A DNA stretch of 64,000 nt. Origin: Camarhynchus parvulus (lineage: Eukaryota > Chordata > Aves > Passeriformes > Thraupidae). Below, piece after piece: positions 12,401-20,649 of the stretch. Within the stretch, counting starts at the first letter, position 1, and each line of letters opens with the position of its first letter. A program made the position numbers and the translations under genes. The notes beneath the pieces were generated by a model. That model was not told the DNA's origin. It ran no database searches and saw only the letters and a list, made by a program, of their open reading frames with translations. The stretch lies in NCBI RefSeq assembly GCF_901933205.1, contig NC_044572.1, positions 24,824,501 through 24,888,500 of the forward strand, written 5' to 3'.

Positions 12401-15400
12401 CAGATTGTCCTTCTACTTCCATAGGTGGGGGTCCTTTGACAGCCTCACTTTCATCCATACAGAAAAGAGCTCTCACAAAATATGTGGTCTAGTGATTGTG
12501 TTAATAATGATTTAGAAGCTGATGAGAAGGTAGATGTTGAGGTAGATGTACCTACACCCCATTTACACATAGCTACTAAGAGCAGTGGGATTTTAATTCT
12601 CTGTATAATATATATGTTGATGTAAATAATATGGTTCTATGACACGTGCATAAATTCTTGGAGGCAGATATTTTGCATAATTCTTTTTAATTTACGTACT
12701 GTACTAATGCTATATTGTAAATATATTCCTTATATATAAGGAAATAAAATTTAGGCATAACGTTATAGGCATAATTTAGACATTACCTTTGACTTGATTT
12801 CTGCAATCTTTGTTATTACAAAGAGAGAATCTGATAAAGTCCCATAGATGTTTCTTTCATTTTTCTCCATCAATATACTTAATATTTAATTAATTTAAAA
12901 GCAAGATAATAGTACTTCACGGGTATTTAGCTGTTGTAACAAAGGAACTTCTCCATAGGTGGATACAGATGCGTCTGACTCATTCTGTCTGTGCTCAAAA
13001 TCCAAGCCAGATCTTCTCTGGGAACCAGGGCCCACTTGGGTCAGTGCTGAGTCTAATGATTTAATCATGCTGCGATGCCACTGGGGCTCAGAAATGCACA
13101 AACACAACGTGTGGCTTCTTGACAGGAGCTGGTTGTCATCCGAACAGTGGGAGTGTAGGCATTTTCAGCTGGCATCTGTCTCCATTTGCTGGGTGTAAGT
13201 TGTCTTAGGAAAGCTTGAGTTAGAAAAAGAATCAAAAGAACATGCTTTTTTTCTTTTGCTGAAGGAGATATTTCAGGCATGCCCCTACCAGCTGCATGCC
13301 GCTCAGTTCTTTAGTCACAGCTACAGGGAATGTCACTCCTTACAATTAACTGCCTCTGTGGCATTTTGTTTCCCCTTCTTTTATAATCTAATGCATATTT
13401 CTGCTCCTTTCTCTTAAACAGGACTGTCAGAGAGATGCTGCAGAAACCAGCAAACACTAAATCTTTAGCAGAGCGATCCTCCTCTCTCCCACACTGTGTA
13501 CCATTCACATGGTATGGAGAGAGCGGCAAGGGATCCAATTCTTCCAGCAACCTGCCGTCGCCTACCAGCTCAACTGAACCTTCCTCTGAAAATTTAAGCC
13601 CAGCTAAAAAAGGGTCGAAGGTAGAAAATAAAAACTACCTTATTCCCACTGTGTTGAGTGGCATAATTGGCTTTGTGATTCTGGAGAAAAGAACAGGCCA
13701 ATATGTGACTACTACAATAAACAGTGCATGGTGTTCATTGTACGGTAACAGCCCATCCGAGCAGAACATCTCTGTCATTGTACATTCCCTGTTCTACCTT
13801 TTTTACTCTGTCTTGATGTACATTACTCCAGTAAACTAACTGTAGTGTGCTGTATCATAACAAAAGCAAGTGGTGCCAGTGGAAATTAGCATTTGGATCC
13901 ACTGAACAAATGCTAGATTTGTGTATTCAGTTATAGATCTTTTCTTCATTCTTCAGGACTGGTAGTGGGAATACCCATGTTCAAATGAGGTGTTTGCAAG
14001 CGAAGAAATGCTGTATGCTGTCATCTGCCTTTTTTCCCCCAGTAATGAAATCTGTTTGTCATGCATGCTGGATGTTGGATTTAATTCTCTGTATGAAGAT
14101 GCTTGAACTGTAAATATGAAATATTGCAATTTAATACATCTCTGTGTGATTCCTTTCTATGTGCATGAATGTTTCAGCATGACAATTCCTTAAATAACCC
14201 TTATTTATAGTATTACACTTAGCTTTCTCATGTTTGTTTTCACTTCTGGAAAATATTTCTTTGCCTGTAACTTCTTGTGACTTACAGCAGTTGATTTTTT
14301 ATATTTTCTGGTAAAAAGAAGCAGATATGGTTCTCAACTTCATATAGGAATATGAATTAGAAATCTCATTTCTCTGTCTTCTATCACCAAATGCATGTTC
14401 ATAATAGCAGTTTCCACAGGCATTTCATACTTTTTTGATGCCAAAAGCTGGTGATGCATTACTTCTGCTGTGCTCTTGGCTATGCAAGGTCATATATGTT
14501 CTTGTGTTACCTGGCAGGGAGAGCAACACAAGGCTTACAGCAGCCCAAATCAGATTGATAGAGAAGACCACCAGTAAAATCTCTGAACAGAAATTATTTG
14601 CTTACCTCTTCTCTTTTATGGAAAAAAAAATTAGACCTGTAAATTCTATTTATGTATTTAAGCAAATATTTTTTTAAATAGTTTTCAAACAGGGGAAAAA
14701 GCACACCCTTTTAGACAGTATTAGGCTGAGTTTGTGGGAACTATCCTAATTATTACCAGGCCTTGGCTATTTTGTGGTTTTGCTGTAGAAAATTAAATTT
14801 GAAAATTAAAATCATTGTAAAGCTAAAGCTTGCAGAAAATAGAGGTGAAAGAAAAATCAGAGTACTTAGAAAAATATGTTTTTCACACAACAGGAGGTAG
14901 AGCTGTTGAACTCCTGGCCTAAGAACGCTGTGTGGGCTAAGGAAGCAGCTAAGGAAGCTGCTCAGATTTTCTTCTCCTCTATAAAGAGCTGGGAAAAACA
15001 GAACAGGAATTCTAAACGTAGGTGAGAGAAAAATGATCACAAAAATATTCTTATGTTCTGTGTAAAGTTCACAGGCTCTTACATTAAGAGTTTCTGTACT
15101 GCTATTTAGGCTTTCAAAGCACAGCATGATACCAATATTTAGTTGGATTTCCAGCAAAACTAAGAGGACCAACACTTGATGTTTTTGGAAGTCTTCCTAT
15201 TTTCAGGAAAGACAGGTCAAGTATTTGAGGGGGGCAGATAGAAGGATAACCTTTTTTGTGTTGTTTCTCTTGTTTCAGTCTCTAAAGTGAAGGTCAAAGA
15301 TGAATTGGATTTAATACCCATTTAGATGTTAGAGTAGACAGTAGAGGTCTCTATATTGTCAAGTGTGTATTCAAGTTAAATGGATTATCATGGTGTCCTT

Positions 15401-18400
15401 AATCTTTTGTATATTTTGGTTTTTTTCATTGTTCTCCCTCTAGTGTGAAATACTTGTTAATTTTTGTCTTATTCTAATGGTAATTTTGTTGTATTCCTGA
15501 AAAATATGTGCCTGCTTTTGCTATGATTTGCTGTAAGATGTGATGTGTCTCATTGCATTGTTAAGAAAAAACAAAGTTTGTTTTATGATTATTAGTTCAG
15601 TAAATAATATTCACTATCCAAAGATATTTTTTACTTTCAGTTTCAGGTTTTTTTTCTAAAGGCATAGGCAAAGAGGGAGGATCCTTCCACTTTTCAAGGA
15701 GATTATTTGGGACTCAGAAGTGGATTCACAGCATATTCTCCTTGCTCTTTCAATAAGAGTTTTCACTTCTGTCTGTTCATTAATTCTCTGTCCTATTCTT
15801 TGTGCTACTGCCTGTGCTACGCTTCTCCTAAGTATTTGTAGGACAGCAAATGCTAGTGATTAATCTGCAGAAGCAGTAATTTAGCTCCAGGATGAGAGCC
15901 AGCATCTTAAGAGTCTGGAAATTGCTTTTAGACACCTTTGTTATTTGTGAGGCATTAAGCTGGCAAAGGTGTCTCATGAAGTAGAGAGTGGTAAAAATAC
16001 TGTGCATCCTGTAAATAGTAACACTATAAAATGTTAGGCTTCCTTATGTGTATTGTGATTGGTTTGGGAAATGATTGAAATCACTCCTGAGCTATGCCAA
16101 CATGGAAGACAGAAAGCAAATTCCCCTTTTAGATGCATCTAAACAATAATTTGTTCATTCTTACTCCTCTTTTTCTCCACAGAATTTCACATTCAATGAT
16201 GATTTCAGTCCCAGCAGCACAAGTTCAGCTGATTTGAGTGGTTTAGGAGCAGAACCTAAAACACCAGGCTTCTCGCACTCCTTAGCATTGTCATCAGATG
16301 AGGTATGCGGGTGAAATTGTTTCATTTGGGAAAAAGTTGTTTTCTTTTTCCTATGGAATCTTGCTTGATTACTCAAATAATAAAGGAAAGGTTTTAGGCA
16401 GTAGGATTGGAGACAGAAATTAACCTTGGTTTCTAAATTAAGATTTTTCTTGTTCATATCATAACAGCTTAAAATAATTCCCTGTGGTGCTGTTGTGGGG
16501 AAGTGGAATGCAGTTGGTGTCCTAAGAGATGCTATATCCTCACACCTGCCAGTACATTTTTATTAAGTATATACCTAAAGACATAGATAGAGATATACAT
16601 ATAAATACACTAAACTAGGCCTGGGACAGTTTTGATATACCAAACATACAGTACAGTTTGGTAAATGTAGTTGAGATGTAAGGCACCTTCACCTACCCAG
16701 TTTTTACCCTGGTAGAATGACCTGTACATGCAGTAATTGTGTGTTACTGTACCTGAATGTGTGTGTATTGATTATAATGTGTATGTCTTGATCCACTTTG
16801 CATTCTTTGTGCTTGCTTTGCACAGTGGATTTGAAATCAATTACCCCAAACCAGAGTTTTTTCATGCAATGAGAAAGTAAAAAGGCATTCCTAACTCTGT
16901 AAATTGGTGACATATTTGAGCTGAATATAATCTATTGAAAATACTCTTCTTAAGATACTAGTTTTGTAATTCAGTTGTGGGTAAGGCTGTATGATTTCAC
17001 AGTAGCTGACAGCACATCCTGTGGAGTCAGGAAACTTGTGTGTTTGTTCTTTTACAAACACTTCATAAGAACTTCACATTTTTCATGTGAGATTTGAGCC
17101 AAATTCTTTTTACTAGAGGGGGAGAACTTGAAGTATCTATACCTTTTATAAATTTTTTGTTGTTTTAATGATAGGTAGGATTTTTATTACTGCCTGCATG
17201 GTTTACTTGGGTTGTTCCATGCAACTCTTATTTCCCAAACTGCAAGTCTACAAACCCAGCCATTCTTTTGAGGTTGCTTTTACTGCAGGTAATTAAGGGC
17301 AAAAATTTTAAAACAAAAGGAGATAGCACAGAGGTCTGCATCTGCTGTAAATTACTGAAAATAGCAAAGTCATCACTTGCACTTTATTTAGTGTTGGTAC
17401 TATCTTGATAATGTGTTTCATTATCTTACCATGTTTAATTCCCCTGATGTATTTGATTGTGGCAGTGTCCTGTTCTGAGTGGTATTGAATTAAATGCTTG
17501 AAAATCCTTTCATTTTGCGTGTTCAGCTCTCTACTTTATTACTTCTAAAATACCAAGCCTGAGCAGGTCCATGAAAATGAATGTGTTTTCTCCATCCTCT
17601 GCTGTGTTCCAAATTGCTGCCTCCACATGAGGCAGCATGTTCAGCAAGAGCTGCCCTGGAAACCTCCCCGGCCACCCTGGGCAGGGAGGAGGCTAGTGCT
17701 GCTCCTCAGCCTTCCACAGCACATTGCTGTGAGTGCTCCTCCACTCTGGCTTCCCAGGCAGCCCCATCAGCATTTAAAGAAAAATTGGAAGGGTGGGGAG
17801 GGAACCCAGTTCTTGCAGTTGGTTCTGCTCTAATTAAGGAGCTTTTGCTCTTGGAAATTGGAGCCATCAGAGAGGTTCCCACCAGTTGATGAAGTGTCAA
17901 ATTTAGCTGCCAAATCATGTGTGTGGTGAGCTTTCAACACAACCTCTTTGCTTCTGGAAGTAATTCTTTTTAAAGAACTCTTGTTGGTTTTAAGTAGCCA
18001 TATCTGTTTGCAAACCTTGGTGCTGCTGTTGCCTGAACTTTTACATGCTGTTATGTGTTTGGTATTTTGTTTCTATAATGCTTTTCTTTCCTGTTTCTTT
18101 GTTGCTCCCTCACTCAGAGCCTGGATATGATTGATGATGAGGTGAGACACTAGCGTGCTGTTGTGGTGAATCGCGTGATCGTCGTGTGCCAACGCACTGT
18201 CTCTTTTGCAGAGTTGTATTTCTTGTCTTGTGGTGTTTTGTGGCAAACACCCTTGTTGGCACAGAACACACAGATGTCACTGGCTCCTCTTTCCTTGTCT
18301 TGAGTTGCCCTCTCATTGTTGCTGAGTTTTCAAGGCCACAGCAAACTGCAGTTTTTGTGGTATGCTGCAAGCAGAAGGCGGGTCTGTGTCAAAGCATATC

Positions 18401-20649
18401 TACCAGACCAGGCATCAGCTGTGCTGAGCTCATGCTGGCAATAGCAAAAGAAAATGATAGTGTCCAGCTGTGACAATTGGACAGCCAGAAGCTGAGAGAG
18501 CTGCCAGCATCATCTAACCTAATGTAAAAGCTGTTCTAACAGCAGACAGCTGCTGAAGCCTGTAGCAGTTGCTTTGCTGTCTACAGCCAGGACAGGATAG
18601 CTTTTGTTTCAGGCCCCACTGGCACAGCCGTGGGTGGAATAAAGTGGCAGAGCAGGGACATGGGTCTGCTCCAGCAGTTGACACCACACTTGCTCTTTTT
18701 GGTGGGGTTTGTGCTCTCAGCCACAGCAGCACAATGTGGTGATAGCAGGGCCAGGGCTGTGGGATCCCTGTGTGTTCCGTACCACTCCTCTGTGTCATCT
18801 TGTAAGTCTTCTTCCATAGACAGTATCAGTCTTGCTAGCTGTTTGATATCATCACTTTGAACTCTAGAGTGGTTTTCTGAGGGTTTTATTTTCCCCTAAT
18901 ACTTTTTTAAAAGCTTAAGCAAATAATAAAGATCTGTGAATGAGCCCAGGAAGTGGAATGTGCAATTCATTGCATTCTTTAGAAATCTGCTAATTTGAAG
19001 GAAAAAATCTTGTGAGGGAATGGGAGCATACATGGTTTGAATTGTGCCACCTGGCCATTTCAGTCCCTGCTTGGGTTTAAAGGAATGCCAGTTCCTTTTT
19101 CTTCTGTGATTCTATAGTTTATTTTGATTCTATGATTCATTCTTGGGTTAGATAAAGATGTAATATAGCAGTGTGAAATCATTACTATTGTAGTGCAAAG
19201 ATAGTCCAGATACCTGTGCTCTGATGCTGGCGGTTTGTGCAGAAAAATGTTGTTACTCATCTGTGTTACCCTTTAATAATAACGTGGAACATGTTTGTCA
19301 CAGATCCTTGACGATGGACAATCTCCAAAGCACAGCCAGTGTCAGAGTCGTGCTGTTCACGAGTGGAGTGTGCAGCAGGTGTCCCACTGGTTGATGAGCC
19401 TGAACCTTGAACAGTATGTTTCTGAATTCAGTGCCCAGAACATTAATGGGGAGCATCTCCTTCAGCTGGATGGCAGTAAGCTCAAGGTAAATAACCGACT
19501 GGGCTTCAAGACGAACCTATAGTATTTTTCGTCACTTTACATCATCTCAAAGGCAGTAAGAATTCATCCAGAAAGCAGCAAATCTTTGTGTACGGAGTCA
19601 TGATAGGCCAGAATAATAAACAGAAAGTATAAAGCCACAGCAACACTTCAAGAAATTACCATATGCACTTGGATTCAGAAGCTTCAGAAATGCAAGGCAT
19701 TTGCTTTGTGAAAATTCTTGGTGTATATTAATGTACTCATATTTGCATGTGCAAATCATATAGCAGTGTGTGAAAGTGGTATTTGCATGCACATATTTTT
19801 CATCTAGCTTTATTTTGTGAAAGGGTGATTCTGAGAAGACAGTGAATAGACATATATCAGAAGTAGCAAGGGAATAATGGATTAATGGGATATGGGAGGC
19901 ATAAGCTGATAGCAGTTGTAGTGTGTTAGAACTAAATACAGTTTTGGTGTATAAAGTATGTATTGTTTCTTGTAGTAAAAATGTGAGACTACTTCAGTCA
20001 AAAATACAGAATGGAGTTGTAGGAAGCTCAGTAGATCTGAAAGTGCAAGTTTGGTACTTCCCTTCTGTGTTTTTGGTGGCACTTCCCTAACTATAAGTGT
20101 CTTAGAATACTGCTGGTGAACTTTTGACTAAGGCATAACAGTGAGAATTTGGAAGTTTTGTTCTATGTTGACTTAGATGATTTCAAGAAAATAGTTTATT
20201 TGCCTTATTTGATCAATGAAATCTAAATTGGTGGTGGCAATGAGGTCTCATCTTCAATATTCTAGAAGTGGAAAGCATGAAGTGTAATACTTGCACATGA
20301 GTGATGTATCTGAGCCTGTGACAGGTTCACTTTGTTGTTACAGTCTTCTAAGGAGATTTATTACTAGAATATGAAAACAAAACGTCGTTGTTTAAACCAT
20401 AAGAAATTCTTCTAAATTTTGTTTTCCCCACCACAGGCTCTTGGTATGACATCTTCCCAGGACAGAGCAATCATTAAAAGAAAGCTAAAGGAAATGAAAG
20501 CGTCCTTGGAGAAGGCTCGCAAGGCTCAAGAGAAAATGGAAAAGCAAAGGGAAAAGCTTCGAAGGAAGGAACAAGAGCAGTTGCAGAGGAGATCAAAGAA
20601 AACAGACAAGTGTTCGTCAGATGCAACAGAGGGCACTAATGAGCAGTGA
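320..20649 (+). CDS. PPP1R9A: PPP1R9A (neurabin-1), 3' half of gene, 11 coding exons
   Basis: Neurabin-1 is a scaffold that binds F-actin and targets protein phosphatase 1 in dendritic spines. The actin-binding, PP1-docking and PDZ regions lie upstream of the window. Eleven exons with GT/AG borders join into one open frame of 543 residues ending in TGA at 20,647-20,649. In order they give a coiled coil (KRQEAERKKIEDLEK to DLEAEVFRLMKQ), an asparagine run (QVNNNNNIFER), an RPSRTRLYD linker, a serine-rich insert of 222 residues, an acidic segment (NFTFNDDFSPSSTSS), a SAM domain (WSVQQVSHWLMSLNLEQYV onward) and a Lys/Glu/Arg-rich C-terminal coiled coil ending in EQ. The SAM domain plus long C-terminal coil separates it from PPP1R9B (spinophilin), which lacks SAM. 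Identity is strong. The exact 5' border of the first exon is uncertain by 1-2 bases. Confidence 0.96.
545..716 (+). CDS. PPP1R9A: PPP1R9A exon (window exon 2)
   Basis: Starts IQDLEAEVFRLMKQNG after a CAG acceptor, contains QVNNNNNIFERQTSFGEV, and ends DGLSQ plus one base. The 128-bp intron before it is short. The donor GTTTGT (717) departs from consensus at +3 to +5, and the open frame runs on into the intron to a stop at about 752. A CR1 copy begins 28 bp after the donor. Confidence 0.93.
744..1343 (-). mobile_element. CR1 LINE, 5'-truncated 3' end, minus strand
   Basis: The segment opens with the reverse complement of the CR1 terminal octamer repeat (two ATCATAGA units), then runs through the hallmark avian CR1 3' sequence: GGGTTGGAAG, CCCTGCCATGGGCA, GGCCTTGAACACTTCCA, CTCTGGGCAGCCTGTTCCAG, and further in CCAGGTGGGGTCTCACCAGA. 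Because the octamer is at the low-coordinate end, the element reads on the minus strand, antisense to PPP1R9A. It is about 600 bp, a usual size for a 5'-truncated CR1. No target-site duplication is visible. Open frames inside it are not genes. Confidence 0.95.
1344..4867 (+). other. PPP1R9A intron, remainder (about 3.5 kb)
   Basis: AT-rich intronic sequence after the CR1 copy. It ends in a normal acceptor before 4868. I see no exon with family similarity and no RNA gene. A 104-codon minus-strand frame at 2400-2714 is unexplained (see findings). A short stretch near 2091-2125 is faintly like the CR1 3' end. Confidence 0.7.
4868..5025 (+). CDS. PPP1R9A: PPP1R9A exon (window exon 3)
   Basis: Encodes DFNEAVPETERLDSKALKTR, then AQLSVKNKRQRPSRTRLYDS and SSTDGEDSLERK. 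It is 158 nt, completes the split Asp codon from the previous exon and ends in phase 0 at GTGAGA. The basic RPSRTR linker is very close to mammalian neurabin-1. The phase-0 end allows direct joining to the exon at 16183, skipping four exons. Confidence 0.95.
5026..5597 (+). other. PPP1R9A intron
   Basis: A 572-bp intron with GTGAGA donor and CAACAG acceptor. No feature seen inside. Confidence 0.8.
5598..5898 (+). CDS. PPP1R9A: PPP1R9A exon (window exon 4), start of skippable insert
   Basis: Encodes PSHSYSSPMHISKSPLP and a long Ser/Pro-rich, His-containing stretch ending NILQDK plus one base before GTATTA. It matches the region I remember from long neurabin-1 isoforms (PSNSFYNHMHITK in mammals), with much weaker conservation than the flanking exons. 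Low complexity and many serines suggest a disordered linker. The exon is 301 nt, phase 0 to 1. Confidence 0.85.
5899..10016 (+). other. PPP1R9A intron (4.1 kb)
   Basis: AT-rich intron with a modestly GC-richer island at 7780-8320. No exon, RNA gene or recognisable repeat was identified by eye. A TATAAG-containing stretch near 8315 could be part of an old LTR, but I could not identify it. Confidence 0.65.
10017..10104 (+). CDS. PPP1R9A: PPP1R9A exon (window exon 5)
   Basis: Encodes DGATSAQAARTTSP and ends GHTEKLKRKLADLG. KLKRKLADLG aligns with KIKRKFVDLG of the mammalian long isoform. Length 88 nt; acceptor TCCTAG, donor GTAAGC. The phases (1 in, 2 out) fit both neighbours. Confidence 0.88.
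10204..10281 (+). CDS. PPP1R9A: PPP1R9A exon (window exon 6), basic segment
   Basis: Encodes APLRRSSSKGKKRKEKEAMR and then VACGS. It is strongly basic, with an RRSSS sequence that fits a basophilic kinase site, and matches APLRRNSSKGKK of mammalian neurabin-1. Only 99 bp separate it from the previous exon. Length 78 nt, phase 2 to 2. Confidence 0.88.
   Translation, partial: GSLEKEFKQGQEAEGERSHEGGLWQ
10282..13421 (+). other. PPP1R9A intron (3.1 kb)
   Basis: Contains a decayed CR1 fragment at 10483-10640. A splice-site-flanked open stretch at 12959-13194 was considered as an exon and rejected on frame. Otherwise AT-rich with nothing recognised. Confidence 0.65.
10483..10640 (-). mobile_element. 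CR1 fragment, diverged
   Basis: The sequence from TCATAAAATCATGAAATT through CTCAAGCTGG, TGCAAGAATCATCAAATCC and CATCCACTAATAGGA follows a CR1 3' end in reverse complement, with many substitutions. It is older than the 744-1343 copy. The right boundary is approximate. Confidence 0.7.
13422..13620 (+). CDS. PPP1R9A: PPP1R9A exon (window exon 7), end of skippable insert
   Basis: Encodes TVREMLQKPANTKSLAER, then SSSLPHCVPFTWYGESGKGS, then NLPSPTSS, ending SPAKKGSK. The CVPFTWY, KGS and KKGSK stations match CMPFSWF, KGS and KKGSK in mammals. Length 199 nt, ending in phase 0 at GTAGAA. If the intron were retained, 73 further codons would be read before a stop at 13839; I treat that as chance. Confidence 0.88.
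13621..16182 (+). other. PPP1R9A intron (2.6 kb)
   Basis: AT-rich intron with a good polypyrimidine tract and CCACAG acceptor. No internal feature recognised. Confidence 0.7.
16183..16302 (+). CDS. PPP1R9A: PPP1R9A exon (window exon 8), acidic segment
   Basis: Encodes NFTFNDDFSPSSTSSADLSG, then LGAEPKTPGFSHSLALSSDE. Almost residue-for-residue like mammalian neurabin-1. Exactly 40 codons, phase 0 to 0. In the short isoform it would follow SLERK directly. Confidence 0.95.
16303..18117 (+). other. PPP1R9A intron (1.8 kb)
   Basis: The last 60 bases are a dense CT tract (repeated CTTTC and TTCTTT) with a TTGCTC about 15 bases before the acceptor. That layout is typical upstream of regulated microexons. 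Nothing else recognised. Confidence 0.7.
18118..18141 (+). CDS. PPP1R9A: PPP1R9A 24-nt microexon (SLDMIDDE)
   Basis: Exactly eight codons, SLDMIDDE, between a CACTCAG acceptor and a GTGAGA donor, phase 0 to 0. The residues match the ESLDMIDDE segment of mammalian neurabin-1. Skipping keeps the frame and removes an acidic patch just before the SAM domain. Confidence 0.93.
18142..19303 (+). other. PPP1R9A intron (1.2 kb)
   Basis: No exon or repeat identified with confidence. Two ATTCTATG-like octamers near 19110-19135 recall the CR1 3' terminal repeat, but no CR1 body is attached. Confidence 0.65.
19304..19486 (+). CDS. PPP1R9A: PPP1R9A exon (window exon 10), SAM domain
   Basis: Encodes ILDDGQSPKHSQCQSR, then most of a SAM domain: HEWSVQQVSHWLMSLNLEQY, SEFSAQNINGEHLLQLDGSK, LK. 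The Trp, the LNLEQY turn and the LLQLDG helix start are SAM hallmarks. SAM domains mediate protein interaction and oligomerisation. Length 61 codons, phase 0 to 0, donor GTAAAT. The domain finishes in the next exon. Confidence 0.96.
19487..20436 (+). other. PPP1R9A last intron (950 bp)
   Basis: AT-rich, with acceptor CCCCACCACAG. No internal feature seen. Confidence 0.75.
20437..20649 (+). CDS. PPP1R9A: PPP1R9A terminal coding exon
   Basis: Completes the SAM domain (ALGMTSSQDRAIIKRKLKEM) and continues as a highly charged coiled coil (KASLEKARKAQEKMEKQREK, LRRKEQEQLQRRSKK) to TEGTNEQ and TGA. The 70 residues correspond to the C-terminus of mammalian neurabin-1. Confidence 0.97.
   Translation, partial: ALGMTSSQDRAIIKRKLKEMKASLEKARKAQEKMEKQREKLRRKEQEQLQRRSKKTDKCSSDATEGTNEQ

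Noticed and set aside
12959..13194. Open stretch flanked by an AG and a strong GTAAGT in the intron between PPP1R9A window exons 6 and 7.
   Set aside because: 236 nt long, so it would shift frame, and in the incoming phase it hits a stop. No similarity to neurabin-1.
13621..13839. Continuation of PPP1R9A exon 7 past its donor for 73 codons with a hydrophobic stretch.
   Set aside because: A GT donor at 13621 joins in phase to the strongly conserved NFTFNDDF exon. The extra residues match nothing I know in neurabin-1.
19101..19150. TGATTCTATG-like octamers resembling the CR1 terminal repeat.
   Set aside because: No attached CR1 body in either direction.
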